A DNA stretch of 64,000 nucleotides from Nitrosospira sp. Nsp14 (GCF_900113575.1 NZ_FOPV01000006.1:115845-179844), one strand, 5' to 3'. Shown: positions 29,094 through 39,256, counted from the first letter of the stretch. A program made the numbers and translations. Notes: generated by a model from the letters alone, not told the origin.

Positions 29094-30206
29094 TCAGGCT
29101 TGCACGAGGAGTCTCAGCATCCTGCGCAATGGTTCCGCCGCTCCCCACAACAACTGGTCTCCGACAGTGAAGGCTGAAAGATACTCGCCCCCCATCGCAA
29201 GCTTGCGCAACCGCCCCACGGGGATTGCCAATGACCCCGTAACCGCAGCCGGCGTCAACTCCTTCAACGTGCTCTCTCGGTCGTTTGGAACAACTTTCAC
29301 CCAACTGTTGGACGCGGAGAGAATATCCTCGATCTCGTCCAGCGGCACATCCTTCTTCAACTTGATCGTCAACGCCTGACTGTGGCAGCGCATGGCGCCC
29401 ACGCGAACGCAGATTCCATCCACTGGAACTAAATGATCGGAGCGGCCCAGGATCTTGTTTGTCTCCGATTGGCCTTTCCATTCCTCGCGCGTCTGCCCAT
29501 TGTCAAGACCCCTGTCTATCCATGGGATAAGACTGCCCGCCAGCGGCACGCCAAAATTCTCGGTCGGAAAACTCACATCGCGCAGCGTCCCCGCGACTTC
29601 CCGGTCGATATCGAGGATCCCTGCGGCCGGATCGTCCAGCAGGTTTTTCGCGACCCGGTGGGCTTCACCCATCTGCAGCAATAACTCGCGCATGTTCTGA
29701 GCTCCGGCACCGGAAGCGGCCTGATAAGTCATGGCGCTCATCCATTCCACCATGTCTTCTTCGAACAATCCGCCCACCGCCATCAGCATCAGGCTTACGG
29801 TGCAATTTCCGCCAATATAGTTTTTTACATCATCGTGCAGCGCCTGCTCGATAACTGGCAAATTGACCGGGTCGAGAATAATGACCGCGTCCTTTCCCAT
29901 ACGCAATGTCGAGGCGGCGTCGATCCAGTAACCGTTCCAACCCGCCCGCCGCAACTTGGGAAATACTTCGCTGGTATAGTCGCCCCCCTGGCAGGAAACA
30001 AGGATATCCATCGCCTTGAGCTCGTCTATATTGTGCGCGTCCTTCAGTGGCGGAGTTTCCTGCCCGATATCCGGACCTTTGCCACCCTTCTGCGAGGTAG
30101 TAAAGAAGGTCGGCGCTACCAGCGCGAAGTCGTTTTCTTCCCGCATCCGCTGCATCAGCACGGAGCCTACCATGCCGCGCCAGCCAATAAACCCAACTTG
30201 TCTCAT
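29094..30206 (-). CDS. asd: Aspartate-semialdehyde dehydrogenase
   Basis: 370 residues. The NADP-binding start is [18 protein letters not shown], the active-site Cys is in [17 protein letters not shown] near 135, and the C-terminal half has the [16 protein letters not shown] motif with its His. It reduces aspartyl phosphate to the semialdehyde for Lys, Met, Thr and diaminopimelate synthesis. The length and GWRGMVG motif place it in the gammaproteobacterial-type Asd group. It lies 63 bases after leuB. Confidence 0.97.
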   Translation of the reverse strand: MRQVGFIGWRGMVGSVLMQRMREENDFALVAPTFFTTSQKGGKGPDIGQETPPLKDAHNIDELKAMDILVSCQGGDYTSEVFPKLRRAGWNGYWIDAASTLRMGKDAVIILDPVNLPVIEQALHDDVKNYIGGNCTVSLMLMAVGGLFEEDMVEWMSAMTYQAASGAGAQNMRELLLQMGEAHRVAKNLLDDPAAGILDIDREVAGTLRDVSFPTENFGVPLAGSLIPWIDRGLDNGQTREEWKGQSETNKILGRSDHLVPVDGICVRVGAMRCHSQALTIKLKKDVPLDEIEDILSASNSWVKVVPNDRESTLKELTPAAVTGSLAIPVGRLRKLAMGGEYLSAFTVGDQLLWGAAEPLRRMLRLLVQA

Positions 30207-30269
30207 CGTTCGTCCTGTTCATCCTCAGCCCAGGCCCACCAGGGTCCGGATCTTTTCTACCCTGCCAAT

Positions 30270-31331
30270 CTATAAATTTGCCAGAACCGCGTCGCCCATC
30301 GCCGCCGTGCCAATTCTTTTCATTCCGGGCTCATCGATGTCCGCAGTTCGATAACCTTTCGCCAACACCGCTTTTACAGCATCTTCTATCCGGGATGCCG
30401 CGACCTCCAGATCGAACGTATAGCGCAGCATCATCGCCGCGGATAATATTGTCGCCAAGGGATTGGCCACGTCTTTTCCGGCGATGTCCGGGGCTGAGCC
30501 GTGAATCGGTTCGTAAAGGCCCTTGCTTCTTTCGTCCAGCGATGCCGACGGCAGCATTCCGATGGAGCCCGTCAACATGGACGCTTCATCCGATAAAATA
30601 TCCCCGAACATGTTGCCGGTCACCATCACATCGAACTGGCGCGGGTTGCGCACCAGCTGCATCGCGGCATTATCCACCAGCATGTGCGAGAGTTCCACAT
30701 CGGGATACTCCGGCGCCGTCTCGGTCACGACATCGCGCCACAACTGGGTGCATTCCAGCACATTCATCTTGTCCACCGAGCAAAGCCTCCGATTACGCTT
30801 GCGCGCGGCCTGAAACGCCACCCGCGCGATTCTGCGTATTTCCGCTTCGCTGTATATCATCGTATTGTATCCAACGCGCTGGCCCTCGCGCTGCTCAATC
30901 CCGCGCGGCTCGCCAAAGTAGATGTCTCCGGTCAGTTCGCGCACGATAAGAATGTCCAGCCCGGCCACGACTTCAGGCTTCAGTGTGGACGCATTGGCAA
31001 GTTCCGGGTACAGCGTCGCGGGGCGCAGGTTGGCAAACAGATTCAGCGCCTTGCGTATACCGAGCAACCCTCGTTCGGGCCGGAGCTGCCGCGGCAGCGT
31101 ATCGTATTGGGGGCCTCCTACTGCGCCGAGAATCACTGCATCAGCATCGGCAACAAGCTTGCGTGTCGCTTCAGGAAAAGGCTCTCCCGCGGCATCCACA
31201 GCGCAACCGCCCAGTAGCCCATGCTCCAGCTCGAATTCCAACCCGTCGCTCCTCAGCGCTTCCAGGACTCGTACGGCTTGAGCGACAATCTCCGGGCCTA
31301 TTCCATCGCCGGATAGGATCGCAATCTTCAT
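30270..31331 (-). CDS. leuB: 3-isopropylmalate dehydrogenase
   Basis: 353 residues. Family motifs are [46 protein letters not shown], and the metal site [18 protein letters not shown] followed by [17 protein letters not shown]. It oxidises and decarboxylates 3-isopropylmalate with NAD. I chose ATG 31331 with AAAAGG 6 bases upstream; the upstream in-frame extension overlaps leuD and lacks homology. Third gene of leuC-leuD-leuB. Confidence 0.97.
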   Translation of the reverse strand: MKIAILSGDGIGPEIVAQAVRVLEALRSDGLEFELEHGLLGGCAVDAAGEPFPEATRKLVADADAVILGAVGGPQYDTLPRQLRPERGLLGIRKALNLFANLRPATLYPELANASTLKPEVVAGLDILIVRELTGDIYFGEPRGIEQREGQRVGYNTMIYSEAEIRRIARVAFQAARKRNRRLCSVDKMNVLECTQLWRDVVTETAPEYPDVELSHMLVDNAAMQLVRNPRQFDVMVTGNMFGDILSDEASMLTGSIGMLPSASLDERSKGLYEPIHGSAPDIAGKDVANPLATILSAAMMLRYTFDLEVAASRIEDAVKAVLAKGYRTADIDEPGMKRIGTAAMGDAVLANL

Positions 31332-31362
31332 AAAAACCTTTTCACGCCGGCGAGCCTGAGCT

Positions 31363-32001
31363 TCATGCAAACAACCACGGCTGCGTCGCGCGATGCCTGT
31401 CCTCAAATGCCTTGATCTTGTCCGCGTGCTGCAAGGTCAGGCCAATTTCATCCAGCCCGTTCAACAGACACTGCTTGCGAAATGGATCGATATCGAAAAA
31501 GAACGACTCCCCACCCGGTGTCGTCACCGACTGGTTCTCCAGATCAACAGCCAGCCGATAGCCGTCGTTTGCCTCTAGTTCACGAAAGAGCTGATCCACT
31601 TTTACCTCATCGAGCACTATAGGCAGCAGACCAATCTTGAAACAGTTATTGAAAAATATATCGGCAAAGCTTGGGGCAATGACTACCTCGAAACCATAAT
31701 CCTGAAGCGCCCACGGCGCATGCTCCCGGCTTGAGCCACAACCGAAATTGGAGCGCGCGAGCAATATTTGCGCACCGCGGTAACGAGGCAGGTTAAGTAC
31801 GAAATCGGGATTAGGCTTGCGCTGGGTCGAATCCATCCCTGGCTCGCCATGATCAAGATAGCGCCACTCGTCAAAAAGGTTCTGCCCGAAACCTGACCGC
31901 TTGATGGATTTCAGAAATTGCTTCGGAATGATGGCGTCGGTATCGACATTAGCGCGATCAAGCGGCGCCACCAAACCGTCGCAGAAAGTAAATTTTTTCA
32001 C
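31363..32001 (-). CDS. leuD: 3-isopropylmalate dehydratase small subunit
   Basis: 212 residues. The N-terminus [20 protein letters not shown] and the swivel-domain motif [18 protein letters not shown] are typical. With LeuC it isomerises 2- and 3-isopropylmalate. The start is GTG 32001. Its first 65 or so codons are also present as two broken fragments between the entericidin copies upstream (32188-32381, 32568-32760). Those copies have lost a usable start, so this is the only functional leuD in the window. Confidence 0.97.
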   Translation of the reverse strand: MKKFTFCDGLVAPLDRANVDTDAIIPKQFLKSIKRSGFGQNLFDEWRYLDHGEPGMDSTQRKPNPDFVLNLPRYRGAQILLARSNFGCGSSREHAPWALQDYGFEVVIAPSFADIFFNNCFKIGLLPIVLDEVKVDQLFRELEANDGYRLAVDLENQSVTTPGGESFFFDIDPFRKQCLLNGLDEIGLTLQHADKIKAFEDRHRATQPWLFA

Positions 32002-32020
32002 TATCTACTTCAATCTAGAC

Positions 32021-32146
32021 CTATTTCGCCTGATTCTCCAATGCCTTACCCCCGCTCTGCACATCTTTGCCCATGCCTGCGAAAGTATTACATCCGGACA
32101 AACCAAAAACAGCGATCAAGGCAACCACTACCGGCAGTATTTTCAT
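32021..32146 (-). CDS. Entericidin-family small lipoprotein, copy 1
   Basis: 41 residues. The lipoprotein signal ends LSGC, and the mature part is [22 protein letters not shown], the EcnA/EcnB family pattern (GCNT-AG-GKDI/VQ-GG). Entericidins are tiny cell-envelope lipoproteins; EcnA/EcnB form an antidote/toxin pair in E. coli. I start at ATG 32146 by comparison with the other copies; ATG 32149 is adjacent. AAGGGGG lies directly upstream. The frame upstream is open through the leuD fragment. It is 20 bases from the intact leuD. Confidence 0.85.
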   Translation of the reverse strand: MKILPVVVALIAVFGLSGCNTFAGMGKDVQSGGKALENQAK

Positions 32147-32187
32147 CATAACCCCCTTTTTTGTAATAAATGAACAGAACCCATCTG

Positions 32188-32381
32188 TGCTGGGCTTGCA
32201 TCGGGTCGCGTCGATTCCCGACTCGGTGTGATTCAGATACCGCCACTCGTCACAGAGATTCTGTCCGAAACCAGACCGCTTGATGGACTTGAGAAACTGC
32301 TTGGGAATGATATCGTCGGTATCGACATTGGCGCGATCGAGCGGCGCCACCAAACCGTCGCAGAGAGTAAAATTTCTTCAC
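32188..32381 (-). pseudogene. leuD 5' fragment 1
   Basis: Duplicates about the first 65 codons of leuD ([33 protein letters not shown]). An extra T near the start (AAATTTTACT instead of AAATTTACT) puts the GTG start out of frame. The rest is in frame with the entericidin gene that follows it. Confidence 0.85.
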
Positions 32382-32400
32382 TAGCGAGTTAAATTCAGAT

Positions 32401-32526
32401 CTATTTCGCCTTTTCCTCTACGGCCCCACCCACGCTCTGAATATCTTTGCCCATACCTGCGAAGGTGTTACATCCGGACAAACCAAAAACAGTAATCAAA
32501 GCAATCATTACCGGCAGCATTTTCAT
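32401..32526 (-). CDS. Entericidin-family small lipoprotein, copy 2
   Basis: 41 residues, [19 protein letters not shown] then [22 protein letters not shown]. The start at 32526 has AAAGGGG 6 bases upstream. It lies 380 bases from copy 1 and carries the same upstream leader (TTATTACAAAAAAGGGG), so it was copied with its ribosome site. The mature sequences differ mainly in the C-terminal tail, suggesting functional divergence or relaxed constraint there. Confidence 0.85.
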   Translation of the reverse strand: MKMLPVMIALITVFGLSGCNTFAGMGKDIQSVGGAVEEKAK

Positions 32527-32567
32527 CGTAAACCCCTTTTTTGTAATAAATGAACAGAACCCATTGG

Positions 32568-32760
32568 TGTTGGGCTTGCGTTGGGTCGCGTCGATTCCCG
32601 GCTCGGCGTGATCCAGATACCGCCACTCGTCACAGAGATTCTGTCCAAAACCCGACCGCTTGATGGATTTCAGAAACTGCTTGGGAATGATGGCGTCGGT
32701 ATCGACATTAGCGCGATCAAGCGGCGCCACCAATCCGTCGCAGAAAGTAAATTTTTTCGC
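32568..32760 (-). pseudogene. leuD 5' fragment 2
   Basis: Same leuD 5' segment as fragment 1. Here the reading frame is intact but the GTG start has become GCG. It is open into the copy 2 entericidin frame, so a fused LeuD'-entericidin product would be possible from an internal GTG/TTG. Confidence 0.85.
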
Positions 32761-32779
32761 TAGCGAGTTAAATTCAGAC

Positions 32780-32905
32780 CTATTTCGTCGATTCCTCTAC
32801 TGCCTTACCACCGCTCTGGATATCTTTGCCCATACCTGCGAAGGTGTTACATCCGGACAAACCAACAACAGCAATCAGGGCAAACATTATCGACAGCATT
32901 TTCAT
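32780..32905 (-). CDS. Entericidin-family small lipoprotein, copy 3
   Basis: 41 residues, [19 protein letters not shown] then [22 protein letters not shown]. The start at 32905 has AAAGGGGG upstream. This copy directly follows leuC (67-base gap, AT-rich) and has no leuD fragment before it, so it is probably the ancestral gene of the array leuC-ecn-leuD. Confidence 0.87.
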   Translation of the reverse strand: MKMLSIMFALIAVVGLSGCNTFAGMGKDIQSGGKAVEESTK

Positions 32906-32972
32906 CAAAACCCCCTTTCTTGTAATAATTAAACAGGACACACCGGTGTTGCGCTCTAATATTAATATATTT

Positions 32973-34385
32973 TCAATATTTTTTCCGTACATCCACAAAA
33001 TGTCCTGCTACCGCCGCAGCCGCGGCCATGGCCGGGCTGACAAGATGTGTACGCCCTCCCGGTCCCTGCCTGCCTTCGAAGTTGCGATTGGAAGTGGCGG
33101 CGCAACGCTCGCCGGGCTCAAGCCGGTCATCATTCATTGCAAGACACATTGAGCAACCGGGCTCCCGCCATTCGAATCCCGCATCGCGGAATATCTTGTC
33201 GAGCCCTTCCTGCTCCGCTTGTTTCTTGACCAGGCCGGAGCCAGGCACGACCATCGCCAGCCTGATGTTCGCGGCAATATGCCTGTCTTTCACCACTTCC
33301 GCCGCGGCGCGCAGATCCTCTATGCGGGCGTTGGTGCAGGACCCGATGAATATCTTGTCCGGCCGGATCTCGCTAATCGGCGTATTGGGTGCGAGTCCCA
33401 TATACTTCAGCGCGCGTTCCATATCGTGGCGCTTTACCGCATCCTCCACCTGCGCCGGATCAGGCACCTTTCCATCGACCGCCGTTACCATCTCCGGGGA
33501 GGTGCCCCATGTCACTTGCGGTCTGATCTGTGCCGCATCAAACCGCACCACCTTGTCGAACCTGGCGCCTTCATCGCTTTTGAGGCTGCGCCAGTACGCG
33601 GTCGCCCTATCCCACAGCTCACCCTTGGGCGCAAATGGGCGTCCGCGGAGGTATTCAATCGTGGTTTCGTCCACCGCAACCATGCCCGCGCGCGCGCCCG
33701 CTTCAATCGCCATATTGCACAAAGTCATGCGGCCTTCCATGGAAAGCCCCCGTATCGCGCTACCGGCGAATTCAATCGCGTAACCCGTACCGCCAGCCGT
33801 ACCGATTTCGCCGATGACCGCTAGCGCGATGTCCTTGGCCGTTATTCCATGACCAAGCTCACCGTCGACGCTGACTTGCATTGCCTTGGTTTTCTTTGTC
33901 AGCAAGCACTGAGACGCGAGCACATGCTCCACTTCGGAGGTGCCGATGCCGAACGCGAGGCAGGCGAACGCGCCGTGGGTGCTGGTATGCGAGTCGCCGC
34001 ACACTACTGTCATCCCCGGCAGCGTGGCGCCCTGCTCCGGGCCGATAACGTGAACAATTCCCTGGCGCAGGTCATTCATCCTGAACTCTGTGATACCCAG
34101 TTCGTCGCAGTTCTGGTCCAGCGTCTCCACCTGAAGACGTGACACCGGGTCGCTGATTCCCTGCCCGCGGGCAGTCGTGGGCACATTGTGATCCGCCACG
34201 GCTAGAATGGAGTCCCGCCGCCACGGCCTGCGCCCGGCCAGCTTCAGGCCTTCGAATGCCTGAGGACTGGTGACCTCGTGCACCAGGTGCCGGTCGATAT
34301 ACAGCAGCGTCATGCCATCCGGGTCGCCGGGCGATTCCTCATGTACCACGTGACTGCGCCAGAGTTTGTCGTATAACGTTTGCAT
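32973..34385 (-). CDS. leuC: 3-isopropylmalate dehydratase large subunit
   Basis: 470 residues, aconitase family. The three 4Fe-4S ligand cysteines are in IGSCTNARI (near 345) and [11 protein letters not shown] (near 405). Other motifs are [19 protein letters not shown] ([20 protein letters not shown]) and [14 protein letters not shown]. With LeuD it forms the isopropylmalate isomerase. The C-terminal motif [19 protein letters not shown] is typical. First enzyme gene of the leu group on this strand, preceded by a possible leucine-rich leader peptide. Confidence 0.97.
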   Translation of the reverse strand: MQTLYDKLWRSHVVHEESPGDPDGMTLLYIDRHLVHEVTSPQAFEGLKLAGRRPWRRDSILAVADHNVPTTARGQGISDPVSRLQVETLDQNCDELGITEFRMNDLRQGIVHVIGPEQGATLPGMTVVCGDSHTSTHGAFACLAFGIGTSEVEHVLASQCLLTKKTKAMQVSVDGELGHGITAKDIALAVIGEIGTAGGTGYAIEFAGSAIRGLSMEGRMTLCNMAIEAGARAGMVAVDETTIEYLRGRPFAPKGELWDRATAYWRSLKSDEGARFDKVVRFDAAQIRPQVTWGTSPEMVTAVDGKVPDPAQVEDAVKRHDMERALKYMGLAPNTPISEIRPDKIFIGSCTNARIEDLRAAAEVVKDRHIAANIRLAMVVPGSGLVKKQAEQEGLDKIFRDAGFEWREPGCSMCLAMNDDRLEPGERCAATSNRNFEGRQGPGGRTHLVSPAMAAAAAVAGHFVDVRKKY

Positions 34386-34410
34386 CTTTAATTCAAATGT
34401 AAAGGAAGGA

Positions 34411-34476
34411 TTATTCTGCCAAAGTGGAAATTATCCCATAACAGGAACATAACAGTAACAGACAACGGTATCGCAT
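34411..34476 (-). CDS. Possible leucine-rich leader peptide upstream of leuC
   Basis: A 21-codon frame, [21 protein letters not shown], with four consecutive Leu codons (CTG TTA CTG TTA) 26 bases before leuC. GGAAG lies about 8 bases upstream of its ATG. This is the expected look of a leu attenuator peptide. I see no terminator hairpin between it and leuC, so if real it would have to act by translation or by a structure I missed. Confidence 0.35.
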   Translation of the reverse strand: MRYRCLLLLCSCYGIISTLAE

Positions 34477-34496
34477 TGCAGGTTCTTCCGGACAAA

Positions 34497-35645
34497 TCAT
34501 GTTGCGCGGCCGACGTTCATTTTCCAGACGACCAATATCAATCCGAGCAGAACTGCGATTGAACTCACGGTGAACGTGAGACCGGCCCCCAGCCACTCCC
34601 AGGCATAGCCGCTGAAGATGCCGCCCAATGTTCCGCCGAGCCCGAACGTGAGACTGGTATAGAGCGCCTGTCCCTTTGCCTGGTGACGGCCGCGAAAGAA
34701 TTGATGCACCACCATCATCGCGGTGGCATGGTGGGCACCGTAGGTTGCGGCGTGCAGCGCTTGCGCCAGCAGAATCATTGCTGGCCAGTCCACGCCCCAG
34801 CCTATCATCAGGAACCGGGCGATAGCGCAACCGAAACTGAAGGCCATGATCTGTTTGAGACGAAACCGATGCATCAGCTGCGGCATCAGGAAAAAAATCC
34901 CTATTTCGCAGATCACGCCTATCGCCCACAACCAGCCGACGATGCTCTTGCTGTAGCCGTGCTCAACCAGGTAAATCGAATAAAATGTGTAATAGGGGCC
35001 ATGCGCAAGCGCCATCAGCATGCAGGCCGCGAAAAAGGCAATCACTTCCGGGCGCCTGAATATCTGCCCTATCGAAGTTCCATCCGCGTGATGAACCATA
35101 ACTTCCCCTTCGGGAATCTGGCGTGAGAAAATAACGATGCCCAGCTTAAGCCCAAGCACCGCCCACAACAGGGAAGCGATACCGGCCGCATCGAGCAGGT
35201 ACCCGGTCGCGGTGACGGCTAAAATAAACCCAACCGATCCCCAGACCCGTATGCGTCCATAACGCGCCGTGCTTTCGCCCAGGTAAGAAAGTGTGGTGGC
35301 CTCGATTAACGGCAGCGACGCGCTCCAGAAAAAGCTCATCAGCGCCATGATTACGAACATCCAGCCAAACGACTCGCCAAAGAATACGCCACAATAACTT
35401 GCCAGACCGGCGAGCGCGGCTACCTGGACGATCAGGAGCCGCCTGCCGGTATGATCTGCAAGCCAGCCCCATGCGGCCGGAGCGAAAACGCGCGTGACGT
35501 GCAACAGCGACATCAGCATGCCGATTTGGAGCGCGCTGAACGAGAGATGTTTGAGATAGAGGCTCCAGTAAGGCGCGAAGGCGCCGATGAAGGCAAAATG
35601 GAAGAAGTAGAAGCCGGAAAGACGCCAGTAAGGAACGGTGTGCAT
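34497..35645 (-). CDS. MFS transporter (phenylpropionate-permease-like)
   Basis: 382 residues with about 12 membrane helices. The opening YWRLSGFYFFHFAFIGAFAPYWSLYLKHL and the WGWLADHTGRR loop fit the MFS_1-like / HcaT group of major facilitators (COG0477). The substrate cannot be deduced. It ends 20 bases before the possible leucine leader, so the leu promoter may lie inside its 3' end. It is divergent from the helicase gene. Confidence 0.85.
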   Translation of the reverse strand: MHTVPYWRLSGFYFFHFAFIGAFAPYWSLYLKHLSFSALQIGMLMSLLHVTRVFAPAAWGWLADHTGRRLLIVQVAALAGLASYCGVFFGESFGWMFVIMALMSFFWSASLPLIEATTLSYLGESTARYGRIRVWGSVGFILAVTATGYLLDAAGIASLLWAVLGLKLGIVIFSRQIPEGEVMVHHADGTSIGQIFRRPEVIAFFAACMLMALAHGPYYTFYSIYLVEHGYSKSIVGWLWAIGVICEIGIFFLMPQLMHRFRLKQIMAFSFGCAIARFLMIGWGVDWPAMILLAQALHAATYGAHHATAMMVVHQFFRGRHQAKGQALYTSLTFGLGGTLGGIFSGYAWEWLGAGLTFTVSSIAVLLGLILVVWKMNVGRAT

Positions 35646-35835
35646 GGGGAACTGATCAGCTCGGCTCAGAACGTGAATGGATGCGCATTTCCGGGAACCC
35701 GGTAATAATTTTCAGCACGTCCTCACAATGGGAGACGATAGCAAAGTGAGCTTGCGACCCGCGGTAGAAATCACGAACGTCTGCCCAGACACGTCCGTCA
35801 CGTCGGCTGACGCTCTGGCTGAGCGGAATCCGTGC

Positions 35836-38157
35836 ATGAAATACGCGGTCTCGGTGCGCGCATTATGCGAATTCAGCGCCAAATGTGGCGATCTCGATCT
35901 ACGTTTCACCCCGGCGCCGTCGGCGGAGGAAGGCATGGCCGGACACAAGGTTGTCACCGCGCGCCGCCCCTCGCAGTATCAAGCGGAAATCAGTCTCAGC
36001 GGCGAGTATAAGCACCTGCTTGTTCGTGGGCGCGCCGATGGGTTTGATCCAGCCCTGAATCAGCTGGAAGAAATCAAAACGTTTCGGGGCGAACTCGGCA
36101 TGATGCCTGATAATCATCGTCAACTCCACTGGGCACAGGTCAGAATTTATGGCTGGTTGCTGTGCCAAAAGCTGGGCCTGCCGCGGATCTGCCTTGCCTT
36201 GGTGTACTTCGATATCGTACGCAAAAAAGAAGTTATGCTGAGCGAAACCCAAGAGGGAGGGGCGCTCAAGGCACACTTCAATGACCAGTGCGAGCGCTTT
36301 CTGAACTGGGCTGAACAGGAACTGATTCACCGGGCCGGTTGCAACGAAGCATTGATACATCTGACCTTCCCCCACGGATCATTTCGTACTGGCCAACGAC
36401 AGCTGGCTGAGGCCGTGTACAAAGCGGCCGTGCTCGGCCGCTGTCTGATCGCGCAGGCGCCCACCGGGATAGGCAAGACAATCGGCACGCTTTTCCCGCT
36501 GCTTAAAGCCTGGCCCGGACAGAAACTGGACAAGGTTTTCTTCCTGACGGCCAAAACATCAGGGCGCAGACTCGCGCTGGACGCCCTCAGGTTCATGAAG
36601 CGTAACTGCGCCCAGCCTACAGTGGGCCTCCGGGTACTCGAACTGGTCGCACGTGAGAAAGCATGCGAGCATCCCGACAAGGCGTGCCATGGTGCTTCCT
36701 GTCCGCTTGCAAACGGCTTTTACGATCGACTGCCGCAGGCGCGCAGCGCCGCGCTTGCCCTCGCCGGTACGGATGTGCTGGACAAGGACGCGCTCCGCGC
36801 CCTCGCCCGCGAGCATCGTGTTTGCCCCTACTATCTCAGCCAGGATCTGATTCAGTGGAGCGACGTAATCGTAGGAGACTACAACCATTATTTCGATCTG
36901 GGCGCCATACTGTACGGATTGACCGTCGCCAACCAGTGGACTGTTGGTGTGCTGGTGGACGAGGCACACAACCTGATCGGCCGAGCACGCAAGATGTATA
37001 CGGCGGAGCTGGATCAAGCGCATTTTCAATCTGCCAGGCGATCGGCCCCGGTACAACTCGGAAAAGTCCTTGCCCGCCTCAGCCGCTGCTGGAACGCGTT
37101 CAGCAAGGAGTCGGCCGAAGCCTATCGGGTGTACAGCGCGGTACCTGACAGTTTTTTAGCCGCGTTGCAGCAGGCCGTCAACGCAATAACGGAATATTTG
37201 ACGGAAAACCCCGATGGCATCGACGGAGAACTGCAGCGCTTCTACTTCGATTCACTGCGCTTCACTCGAATATGCGAAACCTTTGATGAGCATTCATTGT
37301 TTGACGTGACGGCGGATGTCAAAAACAAAAAGGCAGGCGGGGTAAAAAAGCGGACCTCGCGCACCAGAAGCGTCCCTGTGGTACTCTGCCTCAGGAATGT
37401 CATCCCCGCGCCATTGATCGCACCCCGGTTCGCCGTGGCGCAGTCAACGGTGTTGTTTTCGGCCACACTGAGCCCATATCGCTTTTATAGCGATATGGTG
37501 GGACTGCCTCAAAATACCGGTTGGGTCGACGTGGAATCGCCTTTCAAACCCGAACAACTGCTGGTTAAGGTCGTCAGTAATATTTCAACGCGGTATCGGC
37601 ACCGCGAAGCGTCCATTCCCCCCATTGTTGACTTGATCTCCTGGCAATACTTACAAAAGCCGGGAAATTATCTCGCATTCTTCAGCAGCTTTGACTATCT
37701 CCAACGCGTGACGCTTCAATTCAGATCAAGCCATCCTTCCATTCCCATATGGGAGCAAAGACCAGGAATGGACGAGATTGAGCAGGACGTATTTCTTGCG
37801 CGCTTCACCGCGACCAGCCAAGGCATAGGCTTTGCGGTGCTGGGAGGGTCTTTCGCCGAAGGCGTCGATCTCCCTGGGAGTCGCCTGAGCGGCGCGTTCA
37901 TTGCGACGCTCGGGCTACCTCAGGTCAATCCGGTAAATGAACAACTAAGACGTCGCATGGACACAATGCTTAATGCAGGCTACGACTACACGTATTTTTT
38001 TCCGGGCATGCAAAAGGTCGTGCAAGCAGCTGGCCGCGTCATCCGAACTCAGTCGGACAGGGGGATCATCTATCTAATCGATGATCGGTTCGCGCGGCCC
38101 GACGTGCGTCGCCTGCTACCAGGTTGGTGGAAGACCGAACGGTTTCAGGGCGCCTGA
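35836..38157 (+). CDS. XPD/DinG-like superfamily 2 helicase with N-terminal nuclease-like domain
   Basis: 773 residues. The N-terminal region (about 1-150) contains GRADGFDP...LEEIKT, the D-(x)-ExK pattern of PD-(D/E)XK nucleases (Cas4/RecB type). Then come helicase motifs: Walker A APTGIGKT, four cysteines (KACEHPDKACHGASCPL ... HRVCPYY) spaced like the 4Fe-4S site of XPD/DinG, and Walker B VLVDEAH. C-terminal motifs are LFSATLSP and QAAGRVIRTQSDRG. It should unwind DNA 5' to 3' in repair. I prefer ATG 35836 (MKYAVSVRALCEF) with GCGGA upstream; in-frame starts exist to 35677. Confidence 0.88.
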   Translation: MKYAVSVRALCEFSAKCGDLDLRFTPAPSAEEGMAGHKVVTARRPSQYQAEISLSGEYKHLLVRGRADGFDPALNQLEEIKTFRGELGMMPDNHRQLHWAQVRIYGWLLCQKLGLPRICLALVYFDIVRKKEVMLSETQEGGALKAHFNDQCERFLNWAEQELIHRAGCNEALIHLTFPHGSFRTGQRQLAEAVYKAAVLGRCLIAQAPTGIGKTIGTLFPLLKAWPGQKLDKVFFLTAKTSGRRLALDALRFMKRNCAQPTVGLRVLELVAREKACEHPDKACHGASCPLANGFYDRLPQARSAALALAGTDVLDKDALRALAREHRVCPYYLSQDLIQWSDVIVGDYNHYFDLGAILYGLTVANQWTVGVLVDEAHNLIGRARKMYTAELDQAHFQSARRSAPVQLGKVLARLSRCWNAFSKESAEAYRVYSAVPDSFLAALQQAVNAITEYLTENPDGIDGELQRFYFDSLRFTRICETFDEHSLFDVTADVKNKKAGGVKKRTSRTRSVPVVLCLRNVIPAPLIAPRFAVAQSTVLFSATLSPYRFYSDMVGLPQNTGWVDVESPFKPEQLLVKVVSNISTRYRHREASIPPIVDLISWQYLQKPGNYLAFFSSFDYLQRVTLQFRSSHPSIPIWEQRPGMDEIEQDVFLARFTATSQGIGFAVLGGSFAEGVDLPGSRLSGAFIATLGLPQVNPVNEQLRRRMDTMLNAGYDYTYFFPGMQKVVQAAGRVIRTQSDRGIIYLIDDRFARPDVRRLLPGWWKTERFQGA

Positions 38158-38162
38158 AAAGC

Positions 38163-38191
38163 AAAAGAGGCAAGATCTCCTTGCCTCTTTT
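38163..38191. terminator. Bidirectional terminator
   Basis: A perfect 12-bp inverted repeat AAAAGAGGCAAG / CTTGCCTCTTTT with a 5-base loop, with A and T runs at the stem ends, between the convergent helicase and PRC-barrel genes. Confidence 0.9.
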
Positions 38192-38259
38192 CCACCTAAC
38201 TCAAACTCAGCTAGACTTCATCCCGGCCATTAGCTGGCCGGAACGATTTCGTCCTTGCC

Positions 38260-38799
38260 TTATTTATGGACGTAGTCGCCACCGGTTTCGTCCTTCACGA
38301 AATCGGTGCCCGACGGCGCTTCCGGAATGATTCGGTCCTCCTTCTTCCCGGATGAGGTGTAACCCTTGGTCGCCGTCGTGTCGGTGTAGGACTTCGTGCC
38401 GTAGTAGGAGTTGATCGTGTTCTGCCAGGTCGGGTCGGCCATATTGGGCCAGTCGTCCTTGTCGAATCCCGGCGCGGCCTCCAGGCGTTCCTTGTCCACA
38501 TTCAGTATAAAACGCTTGTTTTCCGTATCCAGCTTCAGCGCCTTCCACGGTACGGCGAAAAGCTTGTCGGCGATACCCAGGAATCCGCCGAAGGACAGCA
38601 CCGCGTAAGCAACGGCTCCGGTGTTCATGTCCAGCATGATCTCCTTGATATCGCCCAGATCTTCATCCTTGTGATTGTAGACATCCTCACCAATGAGCGT
38701 ATCGGCACCCATCAGGCGAGGCCCGGGTCCCTGCTTGTCATAGCTTTTATAGCTGGTGCTTTTATACATACCGTAGGTATCGCGATCTTCATAGCTCAT
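38260..38799 (-). CDS. PRC-barrel domain protein
   Basis: 179 residues. A PRC barrel is centred at about 30-110 (MGADTLIGEDVYNHKDEDLGDIKEIMLD ... AYAVLSFGGFLGIADKLFAVPW). A Tyr/Ser/Lys-rich N-terminus and a hydrophilic C-terminus (DDWPNMADPTWQNTINSYYG ... GTDFVKDE) flank it. PRC barrels occur in ribosome maturation and photosynthetic proteins. This stand-alone form is often seen as a stress-associated protein, but its role is unknown. The ribosome site AAGGAG is strong (about 7 bases before ATG), suggesting high expression. Confidence 0.88.
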   Translation of the reverse strand: MSYEDRDTYGMYKSTSYKSYDKQGPGPRLMGADTLIGEDVYNHKDEDLGDIKEIMLDMNTGAVAYAVLSFGGFLGIADKLFAVPWKALKLDTENKRFILNVDKERLEAAPGFDKDDWPNMADPTWQNTINSYYGTKSYTDTTATKGYTSSGKKEDRIIPEAPSGTDFVKDETGGDYVHK

Positions 38800-39256
38800 G
38801 GTTATCTCCTTTTTAAAGGTTAAGAGTTCCCGTATTTGGACTTCTACTTTCCGCCCGGAATTTCCTAGTACTCATCCCCGACCCGTTCGATTCACTTTGC
38901 AGCGATCGGATAGGTGCATGATGCGGAAATTGCCGACGAGGGTCAGTGCGGTAACGTACAAAGACGTCGCAAAGCGAGCATTTTCGCCGCGTTTGACCAG
39001 TTTGCATAAATATCCAGCATATCCAGGGGGCCCTTCATTCTTGTTTACGGCGGAGGTCTGCTCAGCCTATGTCTGACAGCGCACAGAGGAGATACGGCAG
39101 GTCGGGCAGAATAACTTCCCATGACATGCATGGGAATGTGCACGCCATGCAGCAGACCGATGACGATGAAGCAGATCATCCGGCTGCCTACCCGAATCAT
39201 CCCATTGCCAGAACCCATTGCCAGAACCAACAGCAACGAACTACGGAAGAACAGCA
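38800..39256. other. Gap between PRC-barrel gene and egtB
   Basis: 457 bases with the divergent promoters of the two flanking genes. Short frames on both strands (e.g. 39045-39266 minus) have no recognisable features. A 15-base direct repeat (CCCATTGCCAGAACC) occurs twice near 39202-39230. Confidence 0.4.

Noticed and set aside
34386..34500. Classical leu attenuator
   Set aside because: A leucine-rich peptide is present, but no terminator and antiterminator pair could be drawn in the gap to leuC; kept only as a low-confidence leader peptide.
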